Source: IMCC2047 sp041395865
GTDB taxonomy: Bacteria > Pseudomonadota > Gammaproteobacteria > Pseudomonadales > IMCC2047
DNA length: 64,000 nt
Assembly (NCBI GenBank): GCA_041395865.1
Contig: JAWKZQ010000014.1
Span: forward strand, 1-64,000
Direction of reading: 5' to 3'
Shown here: positions 8,887 to 17,243 of the stretch, one piece after another
Layout: every line of letters starts with the position of its first letter
Position numbering within the stretch: position 1 is the stretch's first letter
Position numbers and translations under genes: made by a program
The notes under the pieces: generated by a model
Databases searched by the model: none
Told to the model about the DNA's origin: nothing
Seen by the model: only the letters and a program-made list of their open reading frames with translations

Positions 8887-9324
8887 ATGTCAGGCACATA
8901 CCACGGCGGGTGTGATCATATTCACACCCACTCAAATAATGACCCGATTGATAATCACATCTGTCACTGCTCTGTCTGTAAAAGCGTTACCGGGCAGCCC
9001 ACCACCCATGTGGTTTTTTTCAACTATAAGGACCTGGAAGTGGATAACCCGGACAGCCTCAGTCGCCAGCCCTTTAACGCTAACAACCCTGACGGCCCAC
9101 TGGAGCTGTGCACCTGCGCGACCTGCGGTACCCCCATCATGCTGGACGATAAGGCGCATCGCATTCGCGTGATTGTGCCCAACCTGATGGGCTACGACGA
9201 CGGAAAATTACCGGCAAGCTACCACGCTTTCTACGATCCTGCGACCGGTGTAGCCAAACCGGATGACGGCCGCCCTGTCTACGAAGGGCTTCGCCCTGAC
9301 TTTGAGTGGCCCGCCTCATCCTGA
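8887..9324 (+). CDS. GFA/CENP-V-fold zinc protein
   Basis: 145 residues with the zinc-binding pattern of the glutathione-dependent formaldehyde-activating (GFA) family: HCSVCKSVTGQP near residue 20-32 and a second pair CTCATCGTP around residue 75-83. The family name comes from an enzyme proposed to help formaldehyde react with glutathione; most members are uncharacterised, so no reaction is claimed. It follows a clear GAGGAGGA site (8873-8880). A link to formaldehyde released by the amine dehydrogenase at 30-32 kb is tempting but unsupported by position. Confidence 0.85.
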   Translation: MSGTYHGGCDHIHTHSNNDPIDNHICHCSVCKSVTGQPTTHVVFFNYKDLEVDNPDSLSRQPFNANNPDGPLELCTCATCGTPIMLDDKAHRIRVIVPNLMGYDDGKLPASYHAFYDPATGVAKPDDGRPVYEGLRPDFEWPASS

Positions 9325-9483
9325 CCGCAGACAAGCCAAGCGACCAACCCGTTGCCGATCGCCTACCGGCGTTAAGCCCCGGCAACGGGCGTTCTCGCTC
9401 CCCAGAAACGTTTAAGTAAAGCGCCTGGCTGCGGTTTCATCACAAATCGCAGTCAAGACTTGACGGGCGGTCGCTAACAAAAA

Positions 9484-9506
9484 GATAATTACGAATCATT
9501 ATCATT
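9484..9506 (+). promoter_or_regulatory. candidate Fur box before the iron permease
   Basis: GATAATTACGAATCATTATCATT at 9484-9506 resembles the Fur consensus built from GATAAT/ATTATC elements. In the 7-1-7 model, positions 9490-9504 match 11 of 15 bases, with a further GATAAT at 9484-9489. It ends 24 bp upstream of the permease start, as expected for iron repression. Confidence 0.65.
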
Positions 9507-9530
9507 AGTAAGCCACTATAAGATATCGCC

Positions 9531-11477
9531 ATGCTACTGCGCCTGCTGTGCTCTACCCGCCCCCTGAACGTCTTCAAACCGGCTTTTTTAATTCTGCTGG
9601 TCGCACTTTACGCCCTGCTCCCGACCAGCGCGATCGCCGATTCCGGCCCTGAGGTTAACATCCGTCAACTCGCCCAACTGGCTGAATATATTGGCGTAGA
9701 CTACAGCGAAGCCGTGTCAGAGGGCCGTGTTACGCACCCCGGCGAGTACCAGGAAATGCAGGAATTCTCGCAAATCATCGCCGATGCCAGCCAACAGCTC
9801 CCCCAGTCGGCTAACCTCAAAGCCCAAGCGCTGGCGCTTAACAGGGCCGTTCAGGACAAGGCTTCGCTCGCAGATGTCCGCCACCTGACTTCCGCACTGC
9901 GCCGTACCCTGCTTGAACTTACCCCACAGGCATCTTTACCCGGTACCCTGCTACCAGAGCAGGAAGTCCGGCAACTGTTTGCAACCAACTGCACAGCCTG
10001 TCACGGTGCTACGGGGCAAGGCGACGGCCCCATGGCGGCCAGCCTGGAGCCCGCCCCGACCAACTTTACTGACCAGGAGCGCGCCCTGAATCGTTCCGTT
10101 CTGGGTCTTTACGATGCCATTGCCAACGGGATCGAAGGCACAGCGATGCCCGCCTTCTCCCAGCTCACCAACCAGCAACAATGGTCTATCGCTTTCTACG
10201 TTGGAAGCCTGGCCTTTACCGGGGCAAAATCTCCTGCAGCCGATACCCCAGCCGCCACCCTTGATCAGCTGGTTAATTACAGCCCCGCCCAGCTGGCGCG
10301 CGAGCTGCCCGGCGTCAATGAAACGGAGATAGCCGCCTTACGTGCCGCGCCAACCCGGCTGTTTACCCGGTCGCAAACACCGTTGGCCCTCACGCGTGAC
10401 CACCTTAACCGCGCCCTGGAAGCTCACCATAAGGGCGACTACCTGACCGCCAGCAACCTCGCCGTGAGCGCCTACCTGGACGGCTTCGAGCTGATCGAAA
10501 ACAACCTGGACGCCCGGGATGAAAAACTGCGCCGAAATATCGAAGCAGGCCTTATGAAGCTGAGGCAGGCACTGGCGCGTTCACAGAATAACGCGGAAGT
10601 CGACGAGTTGATGGCCGCGACACTGCAACAACTGGAGCATGCCGATCAGCTGCTGACTGCCCAGACGCTTTCCAACAGCACACTGCTCACCGCCAGCTTC
10701 GTTATCCTGTTGCGCGAAGGGCTGGAAGCACTGCTGGTTGTACTGGCGCTTGCGACCGTGCTGATCCGCACAGAGCGCCGCGATACCCTGAAATTCGTAC
10801 ACCTTGGCTGGTTTAGCGCGCTGATCGCGGGCGGCGCTACCTGGCTGGCCGCCCAGTCCCTGGTTACCATCAGTGGCGCCAGTCGAGAGCTCATGGAAGG
10901 TTTTGCGGCCGGACTTGCTGCGATCGTGCTCTTCTATGTCGGTGTCTGGATGCACAGTAAAACCCATGCGGATCATTGGCAAAACTACATACAGCGGAAC
11001 ATCAACTCACACCTCAAAGCCGGTACACTGTGGGGCATTGCCGGTCTGGCCTTTGTTGCCGTTTATCGCGAGGTTTTTGAAACCGTTCTCTTCTACCAGT
11101 CCCTGCTGGTGCAGGCTGGCACATCGCAGGGGGCCTTTGTCGTCGGAGGATTCCTGCTGGGCGTTGCCGCCCTTGCGGCCACAACCTGGGTGCTGACCCG
11201 CTTTTCCATCAGGCTTCCCATCGGGCGCTTCTTTGCCGCAACCACTTACCTGATGTTGGCGCTGGCGTTCATCCTGACCGGCAAAGCGGTTTCAGCACTG
11301 CAGGAGGCCGCAATGATCCCCGTTAGCCGCATGCCCTTTAGCTCAAGCCTCGACTGGATCGGATTCAACGCCACCTGGCAGGGCACCTTGGCCCAGAGTA
11401 CCATCGTGGTTCTCTTTATAGTCTTTGTCGTACGCTCCCGGCTTAAGTCCAAAGCGGGCAGCGAAGCCCTGACCTGA
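9531..11477 (+). CDS. cytochrome c / FTR1-family high-affinity iron permease
   Basis: 648 residues. A signal sequence (about 1-36) leads to a periplasmic region with a single c-type heme motif, Cys154-Thr-Ala-Cys157-His158, in a cytochrome c domain, then a helical linker, then about seven membrane helices of FTR1 type. Both iron-binding REXXE motifs are present: REGLE starting at Arg395 and REVFE starting at Arg513. FTR1 permeases import iron coupled to oxidation of Fe(II); here the fused heme domain could take the place of a separate oxidase or electron acceptor (inference). No efeO or efeB gene is nearby. A Fur-like box lies directly upstream, and no second gene follows on this strand. Confidence 0.92.
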   Translation: MLLRLLCSTRPLNVFKPAFLILLVALYALLPTSAIADSGPEVNIRQLAQLAEYIGVDYSEAVSEGRVTHPGEYQEMQEFSQIIADASQQLPQSANLKAQALALNRAVQDKASLADVRHLTSALRRTLLELTPQASLPGTLLPEQEVRQLFATNCTACHGATGQGDGPMAASLEPAPTNFTDQERALNRSVLGLYDAIANGIEGTAMPAFSQLTNQQQWSIAFYVGSLAFTGAKSPAADTPAATLDQLVNYSPAQLARELPGVNETEIAALRAAPTRLFTRSQTPLALTRDHLNRALEAHHKGDYLTASNLAVSAYLDGFELIENNLDARDEKLRRNIEAGLMKLRQALARSQNNAEVDELMAATLQQLEHADQLLTAQTLSNSTLLTASFVILLREGLEALLVVLALATVLIRTERRDTLKFVHLGWFSALIAGGATWLAAQSLVTISGASRELMEGFAAGLAAIVLFYVGVWMHSKTHADHWQNYIQRNINSHLKAGTLWGIAGLAFVAVYREVFETVLFYQSLLVQAGTSQGAFVVGGFLLGVAALAATTWVLTRFSIRLPIGRFFAATTYLMLALAFILTGKAVSALQEAAMIPVSRMPFSSSLDWIGFNATWQGTLAQSTIVVLFIVFVVRSRLKSKAGSEALT

Positions 11478-11513
11478 TAAAGCGCACAACAATCCTGCGC
11501 CGCCCATGCGAAT

Positions 11514-11554
11514 AAAAAAGCACCCTCAACCCTGGAATATTCAGGGGTTGAGGG
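11514..11554 (-). terminator. terminator of the isochorismatase gene
   Basis: CCCTCAACCCTG (11523-11534) pairs with CAGGGGTTGAGGG (11542-11554, one bulged G), and the A-run at 11514-11519 gives a U-run on minus-strand RNA. It faces the isochorismatase gene and may also slow plus-strand transcription from the permease. Confidence 0.75.
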
Positions 11555-11617
11555 CTCCGCAGATTCCGTCAAACCGGTTTCACCGGCCATAGCTCGGTCA
11601 ATGGGGAACGCGCGCCC

Positions 11618-12223
11618 CTAATCTGGAACATCCTCAACCGATGGCACAACCGCTGACGGAAGGTCCGACAAGGCCGCCAGGGCCGCCTCATGAACCTGTC
11701 CAGCGGGCAGTGCTTTACCCGTTACGCGTGAGGGTAAGGCTCTGGTTGCTGTGGCAGAAGCGACAACTGTCGGGTTATATCCCAAACTAAAGCCACCGCG
11801 AGCCGTTGAGTTGACACACATATGGGACATAAAACCTGCCAGAATCAGGTTTTTGGTGCCCGTTTGCTTAACCAGGTCATCCAGTTCGGTTTGGGTAAAG
11901 GCATTCGGGAAGGCTTTGGTGATGACAGGTTCACCGGCCATTGGCGCGACAATATCCGCAATCTGACCGATATGATCAGTGACGTCATAGGGAGAACCCG
12001 GCCCTGCATCATGCTGTATGTGAAAGATTGGCCGGTCTGCGCGACGAAACCGCTCCAGAAGCTTTTTACATTCCTCTAGTGCAGCCTCCACACCATCCAG
12101 CTTCATCACACCTTCGGTGTAGGTGTTTTGCGCATCAATGATAATGAGCACAGAGTTACTCACCGGGCTTGCCTCATTGCCTAAACCGGCAATATCACGA
12201 ATCGTTTTCAATCCAGTCATCAT
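11618..12223 (-). CDS. isochorismatase-family cysteine hydrolase
   Basis: 201 residues from the ATG at 12223 (or the next ATG at 12220), which follow AGGAAGGA closely; the frame continues upstream but without conserved sequence. The Asp-Lys-Cys catalytic set of the family can be seen: Asp in LIIIDAQNTY, Lys in VITKAFPNAF, and Cys in FMSHMCVNSTARG. Members include nicotinamidases, N-carbamoylsarcosine amidases and many uncharacterised amidases; the residues visible do not choose between them. It stands alone with its own terminator. Cytoplasmic, no signal peptide. Confidence 0.88.
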   Translation of the reverse strand: MMTGLKTIRDIAGLGNEASPVSNSVLIIIDAQNTYTEGVMKLDGVEAALEECKKLLERFRRADRPIFHIQHDAGPGSPYDVTDHIGQIADIVAPMAGEPVITKAFPNAFTQTELDDLVKQTGTKNLILAGFMSHMCVNSTARGGFSLGYNPTVVASATATRALPSRVTGKALPAGQVHEAALAALSDLPSAVVPSVEDVPD

Positions 12224-12450
12224 TCCTTCCTGTTTATTTCCGTTAGTCCGTTTATCCGTAGCGCAACTATAGCGCCCACGGCACCCAGCACAACAGCTTT
12301 CGCTGTCGTCATTTTTTACAATTCGCTTAATTACAGCCCCACCATCAACCATAACCCATTGATTTAAAATGGATGGCCCGATTTTTGCGTGACTAAGGCA
12401 AAGCAAGCCATTCACACTTAACACAAAGAGCAAACTAAAGGATCTTACCA

Positions 12451-13221
12451 ATGCAAAGGAAAATAAAGAACGCTGTACGCGGTGCACTTCTTTTAACGCT
12501 GACAGGCCTCGCTTCAGTTTCTCATGCGGTAACAATCAACTGGGCGGACTGGGAAAGCAGCAATTCTGACAATGGCTTCACTGCAAACGGTACTATCACA
12601 ACGCCAAGTGCTACCGTAAACGTGACCTACAACAACCCGCAGGGTATATCATTTATTCAAACCAACGGCGGCACAGACTATTGGCAAAATAACAGGTCTG
12701 GCCGTGATCCAGCCACTTCGCCTTACACTAGTTCACAGGTCGACAATATTCCAACAGGGACCGATATTATCGCGCTCAACAGGGCTGGCCTCCAAACGCT
12801 GAGCTTTTCGGAAACAATTGCCAACCCTATATTTTCCTATGTCAGCCTGAATGGTAACGGCTACGCATTTGACCAGGATTTCGACATCCTGAGCTTTGGC
12901 AATGCCTCCGATGGCAATGACTGTGGCTATTGGGGCTGCGGAACCTCCTATAAACAGATCGTAGATATCGGTGGTGGCGTGCTGGAATACCGGTTACTTG
13001 GAACGGGCGAACCACACGGAACACTTCGCTTCACCGGCGCTTTCGATACGGTCAGCTGGCGTAGCCTTAGTAACGAAAACTGGAACGGTTTTACAGTTGG
13101 CATCGAAGGCACAGCCGATGAGATCTTCCCACCTAACGGTTCCGTGCCGGCGCCCGCTACGTTTTTACTACTCGGCTCTGGCCTCCTCATGCTGAGATTG
13201 CTAAAGCGAAAACCCCGATAG
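12451..13221 (+). CDS. PEP-CTERM-sorted exported protein
   Basis: 256 residues with a signal peptide (hydrophobic about 10-27, cleavage near SHA-VT) and a C-terminal PEP-CTERM-type tail: PAPATFLLLGSGLL, a hydrophobic stretch, then the basic end RLLKRKPR. Such tails are processed by exosortase (EpsH/XrtA) in bacteria that make exopolysaccharide. The mature part is rich in N, G, S and T and lacks a recognisable catalytic domain. No exosortase or exopolysaccharide gene lies in this window, so the sorting enzyme must be elsewhere if it works. It ends in a strong terminator and forms a single-gene unit. Confidence 0.85.
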   Translation: MQRKIKNAVRGALLLTLTGLASVSHAVTINWADWESSNSDNGFTANGTITTPSATVNVTYNNPQGISFIQTNGGTDYWQNNRSGRDPATSPYTSSQVDNIPTGTDIIALNRAGLQTLSFSETIANPIFSYVSLNGNGYAFDQDFDILSFGNASDGNDCGYWGCGTSYKQIVDIGGGVLEYRLLGTGEPHGTLRFTGAFDTVSWRSLSNENWNGFTVGIEGTADEIFPPNGSVPAPATFLLLGSGLLMLRLLKRKPR

Positions 13222-13230
13222 TGCGAAACA

Positions 13231-13257
13231 AAAAATGGGAGCAACGCTCCCATTTTT
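13231..13257 (+). terminator. strong rho-independent terminator after the PEP-CTERM gene
   Basis: Perfect 12-bp stem, AAAAATGGGAGC (13231-13242) and GCTCCCATTTTT (13246-13257), with a 3-base loop. A/T runs on both sides let it act in both directions, so it can also serve the small gene on the minus strand. Confidence 0.9.
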
Positions 13258-13290
13258 ATATCCGGCACGATTCATCCTGCCGATCCTACC

Positions 13291-13497
13291 CTATACACCG
13301 CCAGTGGTTGCCAGTTGCATCGCGCTGATCTCCAGCAAGCAGTCGTGACAGAGGCAATCTGCCCAGTGCTCCGCAATAAAATCCGTCTGTTGCTCAGATA
13401 ATTGCACATCGCTACAGTGGCAAATCAAAATTGACCCCATCTTGCATTCAAAGCCTGCGCCGCACCGTGGACAGCAGCGCTTGTCATGTTCACACAT
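13291..13497 (-). CDS. small cysteine-rich CWC-type protein
   Basis: 68 residues with eight or more cysteines in pairs: KRCCPRCGAGFECK, ICHC and CLCHDCL. The spacing matches the short cysteine-rich CWC family, whose eponymous CWC triplet is here ICHC. A bound zinc is likely from the cysteine pairs, but no function is known for the family. It lies between two terminator-flanked units and seems to be transcribed alone. Confidence 0.75.
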   Translation of the reverse strand: MCEHDKRCCPRCGAGFECKMGSILICHCSDVQLSEQQTDFIAEHWADCLCHDCLLEISAMQLATTGGV

Positions 13498-13598
13498 AAT
13501 CTTCAGGCACCCATAAAAGTAATCCTTTCGCCAAGCGGCGGCCTAATATGCAAACAAAGGCACTCCAAACGCTTTGCTCAAAAATTAAACCAACAAGA

Positions 13599-14156
13599 TT
13601 AAACCGCCCTACCCAACATACGACGCAAAGTTCCGTCCTTATTAATCAGGTGGTGCTTAAAAGCACCGGCAATGTGTAGAAGCAGCACCGCAATCACCAC
13701 ATTGGCAATGATACCGTGGGAAGCATGGGCAAAGCCCGCCAAGGCCTCGTTGCGGGGAAGCGCCTTCGTCGGATCGGCTGGGTCCGGGTTACCTGCAATC
13801 AACTCCAGCCCGAAGAAAGGCACGCTGTGCCCGCCGGCAACGGACATGACGAGCCCCGACAGCGGCATCAGAACGGTACCCAGCAACAGTACCCAGTGCG
13901 CCAGTTTTGCAACAAACCGAAGCAAGGCGCCATCCTCGGATAGCGCCGAAGGCCAACGGTTCAGGTATCGCCACAGCACGCGAGCCAGTGCGGCGACCAA
14001 AACAACCACACCGATTGATTTATGTAAACCGTAGAGACTGTGTGTTTCCGTTTCTTCCATGTAAATACCCAGCGCAAGCATGCCGATAACCGCCAGTCCA
14101 ACCCCCCAATGGAGCACAACGCTCAGTCCGCTAAGCTGGTTTCTTGTATCCTTCAT
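13599..14156 (-). CDS. cytochrome b561
   Basis: 185-residue diheme membrane cytochrome of the bacterial b561 (CybB) family, with four hydrophobic helices and candidate heme histidines in VVLHWGVG, YGLHKSIG, LAHWVLLL and HASHGIIANV. Such proteins move electrons between quinone and periplasmic or superoxide acceptors. AGGAGAAA precedes the ATG at 14156. Only 21 bp separate it from the end of the RND gene, so it may be read as the last gene of the tetR-RND operon, although a functional link is not obvious. Confidence 0.9.
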   Translation of the reverse strand: MKDTRNQLSGLSVVLHWGVGLAVIGMLALGIYMEETETHSLYGLHKSIGVVVLVAALARVLWRYLNRWPSALSEDGALLRFVAKLAHWVLLLGTVLMPLSGLVMSVAGGHSVPFFGLELIAGNPDPADPTKALPRNEALAGFAHASHGIIANVVIAVLLLHIAGAFKHHLINKDGTLRRMLGRAV

Positions 14157-14177
14157 TAAATTTCTCCTGTTCCTTAT

Positions 14178-17100
14178 TTAAAAATGCGTAGATTGCACCG
14201 GTACAGCCGCTTCGCTTTCCGATGCGGTTACCGGTTTATAGTTTCCTGCCAGCCAAAGATACACACTGGGCAGCACAAACAACGTAAAGAGGGTGCCGAT
14301 AAACATTCCGGCCACCAGGATGATACCGATACTGTTGCGTGCTTCCGCACCCGCCCCGGTCACCAGCACCAGGGGAAAGTGGCCCAGAATCGTAGCGGCC
14401 GTGGTCATTAAAACGGGCCTTAAGCGCGTTTGCGCAGCCTGGGTAATGGCGTCAATCTTGGCCAGCCCCTGCCGCTGTAAGCTGTTGGCAAACTCCGTGA
14501 TTAGAATGCCATTTTTAGCCACCAGCCCCACCAGCGTAATGAAACCGATCTGGGCATAAATATTAATGGTGGTAAATTCAAAATAGGTGAACAACAGGGC
14601 TCCCGACAGGGCCAACGGCACGGAGCCAACCAGCACCACCAAGGCCGAACGGAAACTGTTGAACTGTACGACCAGCACCAGGTACACCGCGCATAACGAA
14701 ATCAACAGCACGTTAATCATGCTGTTGCCCTCTTTCCTGATTTGGCGGGACTCGCCGGCATAATCCACCGTATAGCTTTTCGGCAGGATATTGCCCGCCA
14801 ATTTCTCGATGGTCGTCAGGGCCTGGTCCTTGGTCACGCCGGGAACAACACCCCCGAAAATACGAAACGACTTCTGCTGGTTGAATTTGCCCAGCACGCG
14901 GGGCCCCGTTTCACGCTCGATAGTAGCGAAGGCGCTCACCGGGACCAGCTGCCCGGAAGGCGTACGCAAATGGAGTTGCAGCAGGGTCTCCGGCTGATTT
15001 CGGGCGGCATTTTCCACCATCGGAATGACCGGGTAGGACTTGCCGTTGGCGTTAAAGCGATTCACATCCTGCTCCGAAATCAGGGCCGCCAATTGGCTGC
15101 TAACGCCTTCGACATCCATACCCAGGTCAGCAATCCGGTCATGATCCAGTTTAAGGCGGGCCTGCGGCATGTCCACCTTCAAATCCGTTTCCAGGTAAAG
15201 AAACTGGTTGGAACCCAACCCGGCCCAGATAAGCTGCCGGGCAAAGCGCTCCATGTTCTCGTAGGAATCGCTGGACTTAACGATAAACTCCACATCGAAC
15301 TGTCCGGCCGTGGGCAGGGGCGACCAAAGGATCGGCAATACCTGAATCCCCCCTACCTGCCATAACTTGCCGTAAATCTCCGGTTGGATCTCCTGCACGC
15401 TGAAATCGCGTTCGGCATAATCGACAAACTCGAAGCCACCGAAACCGCTGTTCGGCGACATCAGCTCCCAAATGGCATTAAGGCCCGGGGTATCGTCCAC
15501 CTGGCGATAGACTTGCTCCATATAGCCAGTGGTATAACCGAGCGACGCTTCCGGTTGCGACTGCACCACCATAATCATACCGCCCTGATCCTCAACCGGC
15601 GCCAGCTCTTTGCTGGAAAAGAGGTACATGGGCACCATGAGCAACGCGATCACGAAGCCGATAACAAGTATCTGGGGCTGCCAGTCCATCTGCCGCTTCA
15701 CCAAGCGTCCGTAAAAAGCACGCAAACGGTCGAAAACGTCGTTCACGCGCCGTGTCATTGCACTTTCCTTACCCTGATCGGCACACACATAAGCGCTCAT
15801 AATGGGCGACAGGGTAATCGCCACAATCCCGGAAATAATCACCGCTATGGCCAGCGTGAACGCAAACTCCTTGAACAACGCTCCGGTCAGGCCGGACACA
15901 AAACCGATAGGCGCGTACACGGCTGCCAACGTAATCGTCATAGCAATAATGGGCGACAGCAGTTCACGCGAGCTTTCCAGTGCCGCCCGCACCCGCGAAT
16001 GCCCTTCCCTCATATGCCGCGCAACGTTTTCAACCACCACGATAGCATCGTCAACCACCAGCCCCACAGACAACACAACTGCCAACACAGTCAGCAGGTT
16101 CAGGGTGAAGCCCATGACGGCCATCGCCGCAATACTGCCCAGAATCGAGATAGGAATCGTCACCAGCGGCACCAACGCCGTGCGTACCGCGCCCATCATG
16201 ACCAAAACCACCAGCCCCACCAGGCCCACTGTCTCAAACAGAGTGGTAAAAATTTCCTTCAGCGCGTTGCGCATATAAAGAGTGCCATCGTAGGCCATCA
16301 CCAGCGCCATGCCCTGCGGCATGCTGGCATTGATTTTTTCAACGCGCTTGTAGACCTCATCACCAATATCTATTTCATTGGCTCCCGGCAGCGGCCACAC
16401 CGCCACATAGATGGTCTGTTGCTTATTGAAGCGGGCTTCGTCTTCGCCACGGTCCTCGCCCAGCTCGACACGGGCAATATCAGACAGGCGTATCAGGCTG
16501 CCATTGACTTCGCGTACCACCAGGTTCTCAAAATCCTGTACGGTTTGCAGGGTCGCGTTGCTAAGCAGGTTAATACGTTGCTGGTCATTTTCAGTACGGC
16601 CAATTGCCGCCAGGACATTATTGTTCCGCAGCGCTGATAACACGTCGTCCGCAGCAAGGTTGAGAGCCGACATTTTCAACGGGTTAATCCACACGCGCAT
16701 GGCCGGGTTGCGCCCACCCTCCAGGGAAATGCGTTGCACACCGTCAATCGAAGACAGCAGCGGATTGACTTCCCTCACCAGGTAATCGGTCAATTCGGCT
16801 CGGGACAAGCGGTCGCTGATGGCACTCAGGTAAATAACGGCATAGGGCCGATCGGTACGCTGTACCTGAATGGCCGGGTCTTTGGCAGCCAAAGGCAGGT
16901 CGGAACGTATTTCGTTCAACCGGGCTGTCAGTTCGGCCAACGCATCCGTGCTGCTGACATTCAAATCCAGCCAGGCCGTTACCGTACTGGTACCCGCCGT
17001 GGTGTTTGAGTCCACGAAATCGACACCGGGAATGGTCGAAGCAACCCGTTCGATCGGGTCGGTTACAAAGCCCTGCACCACCTCGGCAGAGGCGCCGGGA

Positions 17101-17243
17101 TAGGCGGTGTTGATAATCACCGCAGAGTTTTCAATTTTGGGGAACTGCAGGACCGGTATTTTAAAGGTTGCGAACAGGCCGACCAACAAAAACGTCAGCG
17201 AAATCACAACCGCCAGCACCGGCCGGCGCACGAAAATATCCAT
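14178..17243 (-). CDS. RND (HAE1) multidrug efflux pump, inner-membrane subunit
   Basis: 1021 residues, the size of AcrB/MexB-type pumps. The N-terminus MDIFVRRPVLAVVISLTFLL, twelve predicted membrane helices and two large periplasmic domains fit the family. The intramembrane proton relay region of helix 4 is visible (GLVVDDAIVVVENVARHM, with the paired aspartates). The start overlaps the adaptor stop by one base, so translation is coupled. No outer-membrane channel gene is present; a TolC-like protein from elsewhere must complete the pump. Substrates cannot be read from sequence. Confidence 0.95.
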   Translation of the reverse strand: MDIFVRRPVLAVVISLTFLLVGLFATFKIPVLQFPKIENSAVIINTAYPGASAEVVQGFVTDPIERVASTIPGVDFVDSNTTAGTSTVTAWLDLNVSSTDALAELTARLNEIRSDLPLAAKDPAIQVQRTDRPYAVIYLSAISDRLSRAELTDYLVREVNPLLSSIDGVQRISLEGGRNPAMRVWINPLKMSALNLAADDVLSALRNNNVLAAIGRTENDQQRINLLSNATLQTVQDFENLVVREVNGSLIRLSDIARVELGEDRGEDEARFNKQQTIYVAVWPLPGANEIDIGDEVYKRVEKINASMPQGMALVMAYDGTLYMRNALKEIFTTLFETVGLVGLVVLVMMGAVRTALVPLVTIPISILGSIAAMAVMGFTLNLLTVLAVVLSVGLVVDDAIVVVENVARHMREGHSRVRAALESSRELLSPIIAMTITLAAVYAPIGFVSGLTGALFKEFAFTLAIAVIISGIVAITLSPIMSAYVCADQGKESAMTRRVNDVFDRLRAFYGRLVKRQMDWQPQILVIGFVIALLMVPMYLFSSKELAPVEDQGGMIMVVQSQPEASLGYTTGYMEQVYRQVDDTPGLNAIWELMSPNSGFGGFEFVDYAERDFSVQEIQPEIYGKLWQVGGIQVLPILWSPLPTAGQFDVEFIVKSSDSYENMERFARQLIWAGLGSNQFLYLETDLKVDMPQARLKLDHDRIADLGMDVEGVSSQLAALISEQDVNRFNANGKSYPVIPMVENAARNQPETLLQLHLRTPSGQLVPVSAFATIERETGPRVLGKFNQQKSFRIFGGVVPGVTKDQALTTIEKLAGNILPKSYTVDYAGESRQIRKEGNSMINVLLISLCAVYLVLVVQFNSFRSALVVLVGSVPLALSGALLFTYFEFTTINIYAQIGFITLVGLVAKNGILITEFANSLQRQGLAKIDAITQAAQTRLRPVLMTTAATILGHFPLVLVTGAGAEARNSIGIILVAGMFIGTLFTLFVLPSVYLWLAGNYKPVTASESEAAVPVQSTHF

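Noticed and set aside
9348..9389. CCCGTTGCC/GGCAACGGG inverted repeat after the GFA-fold gene
   Set aside because: 24-base loop and no U-run; could fold but is not a convincing terminator.
15384..16637. Plus-strand open frame of 417 codons across the RND pump gene
   Set aside because: Rich in H, N, Q and R, as antisense frames of GC-rich genes are; the RND gene on the other strand is complete and conserved.
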